DNA from: Timema cristinae
Lineage: Eukaryota; Arthropoda; Insecta; Phasmatodea; Timematidae
DNA: 64,000 nt
Assembly: GCA_039000515.1 (NCBI GenBank)
Contig: JBCFYV010000935.1
Span: forward strand, 66,249,109 to 66,313,108
Direction: 5' to 3'
Shown: in pieces, positions 31,554 through 42,330 of the stretch
Layout of the letters: each line of letters begins with the position of its first letter
Numbering within the stretch: the first letter of the stretch is position 1
The notes under the pieces: model-generated
The model's database searches: none
Told to the model about the DNA's origin: nothing
Seen by the model: only the letters and a program-made list of their open reading frames with translations
Program-made: the position numbers and the translations under genes

Positions 31554-32709
31554 CCTGATTCTAACAGGGACACCTTCATAGTCTCCTGGTAGCACCGTGC
31601 CCTCTACAGACCGGCTGTAGTTTCTTGGTCCGTCTGGTTTATTAGTGAGAGGGACCTCCTGATTCTAACAGGGACACCTTCATAGTCTCCTGGTAGCACC
31701 GTGCCCTCTACAGACCGGCTGTAGTTTCTTGGTCCGTCTGGTTTATTAGTGAGAGGGACCTCCTGATTCTAACAGGGACACCTTCATAGTCTCCTGGTAG
31801 CACCGTGCCCTCTACAGACCGGCTGTAGTTTCTTGGTCCGTCTGGTTTATTAGTGAGAGGGACCTCCTGATTCTAACAGGGACACCTTCATAGTCTCCTG
31901 GTAGCACCGTGCCCTCTACAGACCGGCTGTAGTTTCTTGGTCCGTCTGGTTTATTAGTGAGAGGGACCTCCTGATTCTAACAGGGACACCTTCATAGTCT
32001 CCTGGTAGCACCGTGCCCTCTACAGACCGGCTGTAGTTTCTTGGTCCGTCTGGTTTATTAGTGAGAGGGACCTCCTGATTCTAACAGGGACACCTTCATA
32101 GTCTCCTGGTAGCACCGTGCTCTCTACAGACTGGCTGTAGTTTCTTGGTCCGTCTGGTTTACTAGTGAGAGGGACCTCCTGATTCTAACAGGGACACCTT
32201 CATAGTCTCCTGGTAGCACCGTGCTCTCTACAGACTGGCTGTAGTTTCTAGGTCCGTCTGGTTTACTAGTGAGAGGGACCTCCTGATTCTAACAGGGACA
32301 CCTTCATAGTCTCCTGGTAGCACCGTGCCTCTTACAGACTGGCTGTAGTTTCTTGGTCCGTCTGGTTTACTAGTGAGAGGGACCTCCTGATTCTAACAGG
32401 GACACTTTCATAGTCTCCTGGTAGCACCGTGCTCTCTACAGACTGGCTGTAGTTTCTTGGTCCGTCTGGTTTACTAGTGAGAGGGACCTCCTGATTCTAA
32501 CAGGGACACCTTCATAGTCTCCTGGTAGCACCGTGCCCTCTACAGACCGGCTGTAGTTTCTTGGTCCGTCTGGTTTATTAGTGAGAGGGACCTCCTGATT
32601 CTAACAGGGACACCTTCATAGTCTCCTGGTAGCACCGTGCCCTCTACAGACCGGCTGTAGTTTCTTGGTCCGTCTGGTTTACTAGTGAGAAGGACCTCCT
32701 GATTCTAAG
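31554..32709. repeat. 104-bp minisatellite, 11 units
   Basis: CCTGATTCTAACAGGGACAC recurs at 31554, 31658, 31762 and on to 32698, a strict 104-bp period with 11 full units. Two variant types (GTGCCCTCTACAGACCGG with TTATTAG; GTGCTCTCTACAGACTGG with TTACTAG) are grouped, the latter in the middle of the array (about 32100-32500). This points to local amplification of subtypes. Confidence 0.97.
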
Positions 32710-32844
32710 ATAGTCTGAAACGCTAAAAGCCTCCCAATCTATTAAAATTATTATTCTTTTCCAGACCCACACTATATATAAAAGGCGTCAGTCTCGTCTA
32801 GTCTGGTCTCACAGGTTGACCGGGGAGAGAGGTGGTGTCCTGGT

Positions 32845-33022
32845 TTCACATCACGATCTCCCCATCATCGTCAGTCTAGTCTATTGCGAGAGTGGAACCT
32901 TAGACCGTGCGTCCACCAAAGCGAGTCACTTCCTCTTGATTCAACCTTATTCATCCCTAACACATCAGCGTAATTAGTTAATATGCGTATAGCATGAATG
33001 GGTAGTAAGACGTGGTGCTAAG
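32845..33022. mobile_element. Composite SINE-A: antisense head joined to sense tail
   Basis: 32845-32926 is an antisense SINE-A head (CGATCTCCCCATCATCGTCA ... CACCAAAGCGAGTC). It is directly joined to a sense SINE-A tail, 32927-33022 (ACTTCCTCTTGATTCAACC ... GGTAGTAAGACGTGGTGCTA). The two halves face opposite ways, which suggests twin-priming or inversion. Confidence 0.75.
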
Positions 33023-33049
33023 ACAATAGGATGAACCTTTATCTTACGG

Positions 33050-33127
33050 TTAGGAAAAAAAATACTAGCTCTACCTTAACGTATTCATACGTCAAATTAA
33101 GTTATCTGCAACTGTCAATAGGGGTAA
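33050..33127. repeat. Repeat R1 fragment
   Basis: CTACCTTAACGTATTCATAC, GTCAAATTAAGTTATCTGCA and ACTGTCAATAG match the R1 end. Confidence 0.5.
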
Positions 33128-33630
33128 GCAAGAAACTGTGCATACAACTCAAAAAACAACTCCGTACTTAATCTATCCTCACTAACTTTCTCCACACTTC
33201 CCTATCCTTGCATACTCCCTTCACTTCAACAACATCCATACAGTGAGTCATACATGCTCTTTTATCCTTTTAAAACTATTATTGTTTCTCTTTTTCACAC
33301 ACTCACCTACAACATTTAGCCTCGTCTTACATGGCCTACCCCTTCCTTCTGATCCACACACTCTACCTTCATATATTTGCTTCGTCACTCGATCAACACT
33401 CATCCTCTCAACATACCCAAACCAACGTAAGACCTTCGTTCACATTGATCTATTGTATTCCCTTTCAAACACACTCCTTCAGCACCCATTCATTACTGAC
33501 TCTGTCCATACGAGTTTTTCCACATATATTTCTGAGATATATATTTCCAGACGCATTCACCTTGTTCTTGTGTTTCTCCTGACAAACCCACGCTTCACAT
33601 CCATAAAATAACGTTGGCGTTAAAACAATA
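33128..33630 (-). mobile_element. Non-LTR retrotransposon RT C-terminal fragment (family J)
   Basis: Minus-strand translation gives TPTLFYGCEAWV then QEKHKNKVNASGN, YLRNICGKTRMDRVSNEW, and after frameshifts RMSVDRVTKQIYEGRVCGSE and GRGRPC. This is the C-terminal end of a non-LTR reverse transcriptase (P-x-L-x-YG-x-E-x-W; LR-x-CG; RNEWV-like). Frameshifts and stops show a dead 5'-truncated copy. The paralogue at 18662 is shorter. Confidence 0.85.
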
Positions 33631-33689
33631 ATAATAAGAGGAAGGTAAATTTTATCAATGTTACAGCAAAAAACACAACTAAAATACGT

Positions 33690-34540
33690 TTGTATTTTCT
33701 GAAAGGTATTTCCTCATCAGAATCCTGCTGTGGCTTCTGTATGAAATGGGCAGAGCAGTGTTGGAAGTCTGCGACGTGGGTGTCACGTATCAATACTAAG
33801 TTTAGCCCGGCGTTCAAACCCACCCTCAAACAGAGGGCCAAAATAGCCCGTTCAACCCTCACATACCCTCTCTCTCTCTCTTTCTCTCTGTGTGTCCTTC
33901 TTTCGTCGAATAACGCAGAGGGGCAGCAGCTGAAAATACCCAGACGCCGGAATCGGTTGGGGTTTTTTAGGAAGAAGGGGGAGGATGAAAAAAAAAGAGT
34001 TAGTTTAGGACACGCTTTCTGGCTGCCTGGCTGGCTTTCTTCATCTGCCTTTTCCTTCACAGATTTTTACTGGCAATCTCATCAACAAATGGACCGACAC
34101 TCCTTTTCTCTACTCGACGCACACACACACACACACACAATACCTAAGGCTGCGGTAGTTTATGTTTGTAGTCGGATAAGATGCAAGAGGAGTGGTGGAC
34201 GGGGGTGGGGGGGGCAGAATGTCTTTGGAGCTTTTCTAGACCAAACAAATGCTACGTAAAACACGTACTCTCAAGATAGACAAGACAAGTTATTTTTTCC
34301 ATTGCTTTCATGATAGGATCACGATAAAGTTAACGAAGACGTAACGAAAGGTTCCTGTAACTTATCGTTCGTTAACTCAATATCCACGTGATATAAAGAG
34401 ACGTGGTGTGTGATTAGGATTTACATGACTTAACGTTACAGCTCCAACAAAACAAAAGGCAGTGAATTGGAAATGTCTGGAAACCAATTGTTCATTAAAA
34501 TGTAGCTTGAGCTAGTCTTCAAGTACTTATGATAAAATCT
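33690..34540. other. intergenic, no gene recognised
   Basis: Contains (TC)n at about 33862-33890 and (CA)n at about 34121-34139. A 189-codon open frame on the plus strand (33690-34259) crosses these simple repeats and has no recognisable domain; I do not call it a gene. The start (TTTTCTGAAAGGTATTTCCT) resembles R1. Confidence 0.4.
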
Positions 34541-34547
34541 TACTTAT

Positions 34548-35190
34548 TATCATCATCATCATCATCTGTTTCCATTCTGTGGCTGGGTGAGTTTAGTAAA
34601 ATACCTCCATCCTCCTCTATGCTTCCACCATTCTTCCTCCTTTAATAGCTTCCATTCATCTCCTCTCACTTGCCACTTTCTGTTGTCTAATCCTACCATA
34701 TTTTTCTTTGCATCCCTTTCGGTCCTGTTCCTACATACATCATCTTCATAATTTTCTTTGGCATCCTATTATTTACCATCCTCGTTACACGCTCACACCA
34801 TCTCAGTCTTGTTTCCTCTACTATCTTATTTATTTCATGTACCCAAACTATTTCCCGAATAACTTCATTTTAATCCTAATTCTCCTCGTGACAGCTAATA
34901 TGCTCCTCACAAACTTAATCCCCATGTCCTACAATTTCCTGGTTTCTCTTACATCCAATGTCCATGTTTCTGCTGCATATGTGACAATGGGTACAAAGTA
35001 TGCCCTATACAACACTTCCTTACACTTCAAGGGCACTTCTCTTCTCCAAAGCATGTCTTACACACCTATAGAACTCTCCATGATGTCCTCTTATTATTAG
35101 ATCCTCTCTACTCCCACCTTTCTCCTCTATCACGCTTCCAAAATATTTTACGTTCTGTACTTTACTCAGCTCTACTCCATCCAACTTTTA
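34548..35190 (-). mobile_element. RTE-like LINE RT C-terminal region, decayed
   Basis: Minus-strand translation shows LDGVELSKVQNVKYFGSVIE followed by EKGGSRED (cf. the V-KYLGS-I--GG motif after the RT domain). Farther on come RLRWCERVTRMVNNRMPKKI and an end LLKEEEWW-like tail, then a (GAT)n run (34548-34564 as (ATC)n). Multiple stops and frameshifts. Same family as 11665 and 28005. Confidence 0.85.
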
Positions 35191-35480
35191 GAAACTTACT
35201 GAAGATACAAAAAATAAATTTTGAGAAGAGCCCACAAGGTTTTGGGGTTCGCAGACGTGGGCTAACGTTCTCCAAAGGAGGCGTCTGCACAATATAAACA
35301 AACAAATGAAGTACTAAATAGACGCGCTGACGTTGCTAGAAAAAGGATTACACTTCGCGTAATGTTACGTTAACCGACATTTCTTCCTTTTTCAACTCTT
35401 ACGTTGCGAGAACGTCAACGTTAAGTTTAAATGCACCGTGATTATTTCTATTTAATAAAAACCTGTGGAGAAGCGTAACT
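35190..35480. other. intergenic, no feature recognised
   Basis: Unique-looking; nothing identified. Confidence 0.3.
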
Positions 35481-35485
35481 TTTTC

Positions 35486-35731
35486 TAGCACCACGTCTTA
35501 CTACCCGTTCGGATCATACGCTTATATATAATTACGCTAATGGTTTAAGGGATTAGGAAGGCTATATTTAGAGGAAGTTCATCTGCATTTGATTGGAAGG
35601 AGAGTGGAAAACCATTTTGGAAAACCTCCCTCAGTATACCTGACCAAGATTCGAACCTCGATCTCCCCATCATCGGCAGTCTAATCTACTGCGAGAGTAG
35701 TGTGTTAGACCACGTGGCCACCGAAGCAAGT
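35486..35731 (-). mobile_element. SINE-A copy (antisense), well kept
   Basis: TAGCACCACGTCTTACTACC through box B (AGATTCGAACCTCGATC) to head CACGTGGCCACCGAAGC. No TSD read. Confidence 0.88.
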
Positions 35732-36100
35732 GACATTAATTTAATCGTGTCCCCTACATCATCGGCTTTCACAAAATGGCCGGGTGATCTTTGAAAAGGC
35801 GGCCACGTTCCACCGCACCAGACGTAGTAGGACATCCTATTACTCTTCGTGACATAAAATGTATACTCTGAGGTCGGGGGGTGGTAAGGGACAGCTAGGA
35901 AAAGTTACTGTGTATCCATTCACCAAACCATGTGATCTACAAGACCATTATGTTGAGTTGTCACTTTTGGCTCAAAACTTTCACAACAAACAATTTGTTT
36001 TTAACCGCCGTTTAAACGCTTTTAAAACGAGAGCTTCTAAAATTCTACATTCCCCTTCATAAATTAAGATAAGCGAATCAGCCGAAACAAGGGTGGTTGA

Positions 36101-36138
36101 TGACGTCATACAAACCGTCTTCGGCTGTGCGCATGCGC
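36101..36138. promoter_or_regulatory. CRE and NRF-1-like motif pair
   Basis: TGACGTCA at 36101-36108 is the palindromic CRE. TGCGCATGCGC at 36128-36138 is a near-perfect NRF-1 site. Both are typical of TATA-less promoters and lie 5 bp upstream of the 78-bp array and about 0.6 kb upstream of a GC-rich block. No transcript evidence exists in the sequence; promoter function is inferred. Confidence 0.35.
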
Positions 36139-36142
36139 TGTT

Positions 36143-36692
36143 TAGAATGATGAACTATCATCTCTATCCGTGTGACACTACTGGTAATCTGGTAAGTAGA
36201 AGCAGTGATGGAGTGCTGGTTAGAATGATGAACTATCATCTCTATCCATGTGACACTACTGGTAATCTGGTAAGTAGAAGCAGTGATGTAGTGCTGGTTA
36301 GAATGATGAACTATCATCTCTATCCATGTGACACTACTGGTAATCTGGTAAGTAGAAGCAGTGATGTAGTGCTGGTTAGAATGATGGACTATCATCTCTA
36401 TCCGTGTGACACTACTGGTAATCTGGTAAGTAGAAGCGTGATGTAGTGCTGGTTAGAATGATGAACTATCATCTCTATCCGTGTGACACTACTGGTAATC
36501 TGGTAAGTAGAAGCAGTGATGTAGTGCTGGTTAGAATGATGAACTATCATCTCTATCCATGTGACACTACTGGTAATCTGGTAAGTAGAAGCAGTGATGT
36601 AGTGCTGGTTAGAATGATGAACTATCATCTCTATCCATGTGACACTACTGGTAATCTGGTAAGTAGAAGCAGTGATGTAGTGCTGGTTAGAG
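36143..36692. repeat. 78-bp minisatellite, 7 units
   Basis: Units start TAGAATGATGAACTATCATC at 36143, 36221, 36299, 36377, 36454, 36532 and 36610; the unit from 36377 is 77 bp. Because 78 is divisible by 3, open frames run through it on both strands (repeating MNYHLYPCDTTGNLVSRS in one), and the 77-bp unit breaks the frame. Each unit contains AATCTGGTAAGTAG, a strong 5' splice-donor consensus (CTG|GTAAGT). Confidence 0.96.
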
Positions 36693-37030
36693 CGGCTAGC
36701 CCTCGAGTCGGTGTAAGCGAGCCGCAAGACGACACTCTTCCTCCTAACCACCTCCGCCCCCTTTTTTTCCAGTCTGTGAGCCGGTGTGAGTCCCGGGACC
36801 CGCTAAATATAACCCACAGGGGGGTGAGGGGAAGTGTAAGACGCCGGCACGCGTGTCTGCAAGCGTCTGCAACAGACCAAGCGTCGTGGAAAGGACTACG
36901 GAGAAACGGCCGGACCGTTATACTGTACCACAGACAAGGAGGACTGATGATTGCTTCTAGCGGGGGAGAAAAGGTCTCTTCGTATCGGCTGCCGGAGAGA
37001 CTTAGATCGGTCTTTAGCGTGTCTTGCTCT
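36693..37030. other. GC-richer block, candidate first-exon region
   Basis: CpG-rich compared with its surroundings (CTCGAGTCGG, GCCGGCACGCGT, ACGGCCGGACCG). CCGCCCCCTTTTTTTCCAG at 36754-36772 is a good 3' splice-acceptor form. An open frame crosses it on the plus strand to 37033 but encodes nothing recognisable. It could be an untranslated exon or promoter; unproven. Confidence 0.3.
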
Positions 37031-37130
37031 TGAGATAATGGTCTCAGGTTAGATTCCTTGGAATGATCAGTGATGAATTAACGTCCAGGGGGCTGGGTGT
37101 TGTGTCTGAGATAGGTTTAAGTTATAGCTC
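37031..37130 (+). mobile_element. SINE-D-like remnant
   Basis: AGGTTAGATTCCTTGGAATGA, CAGTGATGAATTAACG and GGGCTGGGTGTTGTGTC resemble the SINE-D box B to body order. The head is not recognisable. Confidence 0.4.
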
Positions 37131-37229
37131 ATCTACTGTGAGACTGTAGGTAAGTAACACTTGACAGCTATCAGAAGGTTCCTTATTGCAAACATTAGTT
37201 GGGAACTTTGATAACAGTTTTATTGAGAT

Positions 37230-37865
37230 TATAGAATGAATATCTACTTACATACTCTATGGCATTAGGCACTACGAAAGTTCATTGATGCACTCACAAA
37301 ACTACGCTGCCTATCTCGAACTTGAGCTAGTTCTATCCAGTGCACCCAATTACACCCTATCCCTATCCTGAGCTAGTTCTATCCAGTCCACCTCATCCCA
37401 CCCTATCCCTAATTTGAGAGTTCTATCCAGTCCACCTCATCCCACCCTATCCCTAATTTGAGAGTTCTATCCAGTCCACCTCATCCCACCCTATCCCTAA
37501 TTTGAGAGTTCTATCCAGTCCACCTCATCCCACCCTATCCCTAATTTGAGAGTTATATCCAGTCCCCCTCATTACAACCTATCCCTATCCTGAACTAGTT
37601 CTATCCAGTGCACCTCATTACACCCTATCTCAATCCTGAACTAGTTCTATCCAGTCCACCTCATTACACCCTATCCCTATCCTGAGCTAGTTCTATCCAG
37701 TCCACCTCATTACACCCTATCCCTATCCTGATCTAGTTCTATCCAGTGCACCTCATTACACCCTATCTCAATCCTGAGATAGTTCTATCCAGTCCACCTC
37801 ATTACACCCTATCCCTATCCTGAGCTAGTTCTATCCAGTCCACCTCATTATACCCCATCTCTTTC
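37230..37865 (+). repeat. 44-46-bp minisatellite with shared flank
   Basis: About 11 units. One subtype is 46 bp (CTAGTTCTATCCAGTCCACC ... ATTACACCCTATCCCTATCC), the other 44 bp (AATTTGAGAGTTCTATCCAG); the 44-bp subtype occupies about 37400-37560. The left flank 37246-37290 (CATACTCTATGGCATTAGG) is part of the same family, because both array and flank recur inverted at 62450-62690. Confidence 0.93.
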
Positions 37866-38049
37866 AGGTCTATTCTAATGTTATCCTCCCATCTGTCTGG
37901 ATAATAGTATTACAAAGCAGATAATAATTACGTCCCAATATGTTTCGTCAGTCGCTTTCAGACAATGTTTAGGATCTCCTGCTACCTTTCAGTTACAACC
38001 TCTCCTACTATAGATGAGCTATAGTTTATAGGTCGTCTGCTGTTTTTAT

Positions 38050-38290
38050 GAGTTGGTTCAAGAAATGCGCGTCAAATACCTAAAAAAAAGAGGGCAGTTT
38101 TCCGAGCTTATAGATAAAATGTCCCAGATCAAGCTGATTCCTGAATTGCAATCTGAAGTGACCTTGATTTTAAAACCGAGCCATTAATAGTCGAATCTCG
38201 TGCCTCCCTCGCGTATATTTGTGACTGTCAGAAAACTCCATCGTCGACTGGCGGCGTCAGTTGGAGATGGACGTTGAGGGAGTTCGGTTT
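38050..38290. other. intergenic, no feature recognised
   Basis: Nothing recognised. GATGAGCTATAGTTTATAGG at 38013-38032 is the inverse of text near 37115-37138, so the 44-46-bp array is bracketed by short inverted repeats. Confidence 0.35.
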
Positions 38291-38293
38291 TGT

Positions 38294-38500
38294 TTAGAGC
38301 CGCTTTTTACTACCCGGTTAGGAGCTATGCGATTATGTGCTAATTCCGATAGTGTGGTAAGGATGAGAAGTTTAATTTAGAGGAAATTGGCCTGGAGAGA
38401 GAGTGAGAAAAAACCCACGCTTAGTCACCTGACAAAGATCCGACCCGCGATTTAACTGTCAACGACAGTCCAGTCTATCGCAAGATTGATACCTTAAATA
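38294..38500 (-). mobile_element. SINE-A copy (antisense), decayed
   Basis: AGCCGCTTTTTACTACCCGG, body (GAGGAAATTGGCC), TTAGTCACCTGAC and a damaged head. Old copy. Confidence 0.65.
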
Positions 38501-38836
38501 ATAATGAAGGTAAAACCCTGAATTCGCAAATAACGCGTTAGGAAGACGTTCTAAAGAACAGTAAAACATGAGGCATTAAAAAAACTCTAATTACTAAGTA
38601 CTTTTCTCAAAATTTCCTCATCCATTTGGACTATTAGCTCCGAGGATTACTTACTACAGTTAATGAAGATGTGGGAGATTAATGGGGGGAGGGGGAATAA
38701 AAATCTATTGACAACTTTTGATCAGACACAGGGATCATAGAATTAGAATCGAACGTTTCTTATTTTCTCTCCACTTTCAAAAAACTTTCATGTCTCATCG
38801 TAGATCCTCACTCAAACTTGTGGAGGTGGTTATTCA

Positions 38837-39050
38837 AACATGATCCCCGCCAAAGCCCATTGGTCTGCATATTTCAAGAGTGATCCCCACCACATCCCAT
38901 TGGTCTGTATGTTACAAGAGTGATCCCCACTGCAGCTTATTGGTATGTATGTTACAAGAGTGATCCCCACTGCAGCTCATTAGTCTGTATGTTACAAGAG
39001 TGATCCCCACTGCAGCCCATTGGTTTGTATGTTACAAGAGTGATCCCGAC
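38837..39050. repeat. 40-bp minisatellite, about 5 units
   Basis: GTTACAAGAGTGATCCCCAC followed by TGCAGCCCATTGGTCTGTAT repeats with a 40-bp period; the first unit is diverged (CATGATCCCCGCCAAAGCCC). Confidence 0.95.
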
Positions 39051-39285
39051 CGCCTGGTCGCCTGGACTGGGCCTCCAAGCCCCACTACGCGTTGGACGCG
39101 TGAAGAATCTCCACTAAAGACCCACCCTCCGATCCCCTGCCATTAGTGAGGGGTGATACTTCCCAGACAGGAAGAGCAGTTGCGTGGTGGGCAGTGGGCA
39201 GCCACGTTCAACACCGGCTGATCAATGTTTATGGGGTGTGGTCGGAAAGCGCTTCCTTACCTACTTTCTTCCACGATTTACCTCC

Positions 39286-39415
39286 TCGGAGGATACAAGC
39301 TAGGAGGGATGTGGTAAGATGTAGCAAGGAGGGCTTTAGGAGTATACAGGCTGAGAGGGGTGTGCTAAGATGTAGCAAGGAGGGTTCTAGGAGGATACAG
39401 GCTGAGAGGAGCCTT
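39286..39415. repeat. 51-bp tandem repeat x2.5
   Basis: GGAGGATACAAGCTAGGAGG and its variants recur with about a 51-bp period, each followed by TAAGATGTAGCAAGGAGGG. The first unit resembles single-copy sequence at 12798-12830. Confidence 0.88.
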
Positions 39416-39439
39416 TCAGTAAACTACCCTTAATTTTAG

Positions 39440-40020
39440 GGTTAGACAACTAATTACTAAATACTCTTTAGGGGACCTTATGAACACCCCAGCCACCAAG
39501 TTTTAGCCCTGTCGGTAAAATAGTTTCGGCTTTAGATCGAGATAAAGACAGACAGGCAAACAACCCCACGAAAACAACCTTTTCGGTTTTAGGGGGTCAT
39601 TAAACGTCGACATTTATCAAAATCTCAATCTCAATCCCAATTTTTTTTTTTTTTTATGATCACAATACAGCTCTCTCTCCGAGGGATCGAGAAAAAGTAA
39701 AAACAATCGCGATGGCCAAATGAATGATTTCTTGTGGAGTGAAGATAATGTGTATCATTTAGGATACACTTAGCTCCTGGTAAATAAGATACAAAGATAG
39801 CAGCTACGCTGTAATTCATTCAGACAAGAATCTATATTGTGCGAGTATCCGTGAGCGTGGGGGTCAAGTAGCGCTAGAGGCGGAGCGATGTAGAACTAAT
39901 GCAGACAGGTAAAGAGCAGAAGATTGCTCTAATGAGTTAGGTAGTAGCGTGGTTAATAGTCCCGGTGTATCGGGTAGCTCGTGACTGGAGTTGGGTCTAC
40001 ATGGTCACGACACTTGTTCC
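39440..40020. other. intergenic, transposon-tail-like phrase
   Basis: AATAGTTTCGGCTTTAGATC and AAAGACAGACAGGCAAACAA at about 39520-39560 resemble the CAGACAGACA-type phrases near the ends of many insect DNA elements and LINEs. The element itself is not identifiable. Confidence 0.3.
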
Positions 40021-40023
40021 CAC

Positions 40024-40440
40024 ACAGGGGTGGAACAGAAGCCACTTTGGGGGCCTAGATCTGCTTCCCCTTCTTATATTTGTCAATCAAAACCTTAAAA
40101 CACTCTACGGTAGTTTCAAGATGGCATGACACTATTTCCATAAAACGATGCCGACTATAAGGTGCTGGCTATCTTCTAGAGGTGGGACCGGAGTCATTTT
40201 GGGGCCCTAAATCTCCCTCCCCTTGTTCTGTTTGTCAATACAAACCTTCAAGCTCTCTACGGTAGTTCAAAGATTGCATGACACTATTTCCATAAAACGA
40301 TGCCGACTATAAGGTTCTGGCTATCTTCTAGAGGTGGGACCGGAGTCATTTTGGGGCCCTAAATCTCCCTCCCCTTCTTCTGTTTGTCAATACAAACCTT
40401 CAAGCTCTCTACGGTAGTTTTAAGATGGCATGACACTACA
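40024..40440. repeat. 152-bp tandem repeat x2.7
   Basis: GCATGACACTATTTCCATAA begins at 40124 and 40276, and GCATGACACTA at 40428; the period is exactly 152. Units contain GTGGGACCGGAGTCATTTTG and TTTGTCAATACAAACCTTC. A further diverged unit lies at about 40815-41070, interrupted by SINE-B. Confidence 0.93.
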
Positions 40441-40872
40441 TTAGAGTGGTGATTATGAAAAAGTGCGCTTTAATATAAACAAACCGGTGCATAACCTTTA
40501 TAAAACATTTACTGAATTTATAATATAATTCAATTTACGCTCTATCTTCCCTTTTTCTCCTTCTTTGTAGCTGACGTTCGATTTCCAAAATAAAGTACTG
40601 TGTAGTAAATATCGTAAAACATTTCTTTCTCGTTTAAATTTTACTGTCCGCCACTTTAGGACGGATAGTCATGACTCTAGGGTTTTCCCACGAAATATAG
40701 TGACATTGACTCTAAAATTAAAAGAGGCTGGTTGCTTGTTGGTGGGGGGTGTGGAGCTATAGAGGAGGGGGAGAGGGAGGGGGAGGGGGTTGTAGGACAT
40801 ACGACACCATTGTCTCGTCTCCCTTTTTTCTGTGTGTCCATCAAAACCTTTAACCTCTCTATAGTAGCTCCA

Positions 40873-41043
40873 CTGACAAGGCATCTTGTGAATGTGGGGA
40901 ATGCCAGGCCTCCACCGTGGTTCGGATTCCACGTTAAACTGTAGGTCCTTCATTTCATCTCACAATCACCCTACCATTACACATTAGCGTAAGTGCGTAC
41001 AACCCGAATGGGTAGTAAGACGTGGCGCTAATAATAATAATAA
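40873..41043 (+). mobile_element. SINE-B, 5'-truncated, with 13-bp TSD
   Basis: Begins in the body (CTGACAAGGCATCTTGTGAA), so the whole tRNA head is missing; the tail and (AAT)n are intact. TATAGTAGCTCCA flanks it at 40860-40872 and 41044-41056. A TSD around a headless copy shows truncation at integration, as in LINE-type target-primed reverse transcription. Its target was a unit of the 152-bp repeat family. Confidence 0.92.
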
Positions 41044-41244
41044 TATAGTAGCTCCAAGATGACATGAACCTCCCCCCATCGTCAAACGTCTTTATTGTAT
41101 CTACGTCCTTTCTTGGACTCACATTAAAGTGTATATTTATTTCTAGTCATTTTGGGGGCAGTAATTATAAAATCAGTGATGGAAGGCGGAGAAGATATAG
41201 CCCGATTTGTCCTATGAATAATCGTCTGTAAGGCCTCTTTTGTA

Positions 41245-41545
41245 GGATTATTATTATTATTATTATTAGCACCGCGTCTTACTACCGTTCGGGTTATAAG
41301 CACTTACGCTAATGTGGGATGGAGGGTGATTGTGAGATGAAACGGAGGACCTACAGTCTAACGTGGGATCCGAACCACGGTGGAGGTTTGACATTCCCCA
41401 CATTCACATGTTGTGATTAATACACGTCTTGTCAGAGGTGAAAGAAGGGTTTGGTAATCAGATAAATCTGTGCCGGGACCGAGGATTGAACCCCGGACCT
41501 TACCCATAGACCATCAGGTCACCTTACCCTTAGACCGCCAGCTCA
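41245..41545 (-). mobile_element. SINE-B copy (antisense), long subfamily, doubled head
   Basis: CCTCTTTTGTA flanks it at 41234-41244 and 41546-41556. Carries the GTGATTAATACAC insert. At the head, ACCTTACCCATAGACCATCA, GGTCACC is followed by a second TTACCCTTAGACCGCCAGCT, CACC, i.e. the box A end is duplicated. Confidence 0.9.
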
Positions 41546-41660
41546 CCTCTTTTGTAAGAAAATCGGGCTATAGCTACCCACTAAACAGTATATAAGACAC
41601 ACTTTCGTCACGATTTTTATATTCCTGTTATTGGAACGTATCAGTTCCATTATTTATATG

Positions 41661-41916
41661 ACCCTCTTCGGTGACCGTATGGTCTAAGGCGCTACTCTCA
41701 CAGTAGGCTAGATTGCTGATGACGGGGAGATAAAGGTTCGAATCTCCGTTGGGTGTACTGAAGGTGGCTTCTTCTAAATGGTTTTTCACTATCCCTCCAC
41801 GCAAATGTGGGTACAATTTCTATAAATATAACGTTCCCAATCCCCAAAATCATTAGCGTAATTAGTGCATAAGTGTATAGCCTGAACGGCTAGTAAGATG
41901 CGGTGATAAAATAAAA
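41661..41916 (+). mobile_element. SINE-A copy
   Basis: ACCCTCTTCGGTGACCGTATG, box A region (GGTCTAAGGCGCTACTCTCA), box B GGTTCGAATCTCCGTTGG, tail CCTGAACGGCTAGTAAGATG with an A-rich end. Complete. Confidence 0.87.
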
Positions 41917-42185
41917 TGGCTTTAACATTTGTTTTGATAGATGTTGATTTGATTAGCCCTAACTATCTGAGGTATTTTACGAACTGAGATAGTCCATTTT
42001 TGCTCTTGAATTATCTTTATGAAAACCCAATAAACGTTGTTTACTTTTTGATAACTTTTTTTAAGAGGACTGCGATACAATCTAAACTGAAATATAGAGC
42101 ATAGAAAGTCTATCACAAGGTCTGGAGGATATTATTCAATATTAGGGTCATACTTCCAAGGGATTGTAATAGGATTTTTCCAGTT

Positions 42186-42330
42186 GAATGTCGTGGAGTG
42201 TTACCAGGGCAAGCAGAGTTAGTTTAAACTGTATATGTGAATTGTTCTCATCACTCAGTAGAACATTCATTGTTCAGATATCAACGATAATATATTCCCA
42301 TAATTATAAGGTATGTAGAGTAGAGTTGTT
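42186..42330 (+). mobile_element. Element X fragment
   Basis: TGTCGTGGAGTGTTACCAGG, GCAAGCAGAGTTAG, TTCTCATCACTCAGTAGAAC and GGTATGTAGAGTAGAG follow the left-to-centre order of element X; right arm missing. Confidence 0.7.

Noticed and set aside
32770..32810. TATA box (CTATATATAAAAGGCG) as a core promoter
   Set aside because: A strong TATA-like string, but no initiator at the right distance, no open frame downstream, and SINE sequence follows within 80 bases.
33690..34259. 189-codon open frame on the plus strand
   Set aside because: Crosses (TC)n and (CA)n tracts, low-complexity residues, no recognisable domain, and another open frame overlaps it on the other strand.
36078..37033. Open frames of 105-195 codons across the 78-bp array on both strands
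   Set aside because: A unit of 78 = 3 x 26 bases keeps both strands open; the 77-bp unit breaks the frame. No known protein. The region is reported as a repeat instead.
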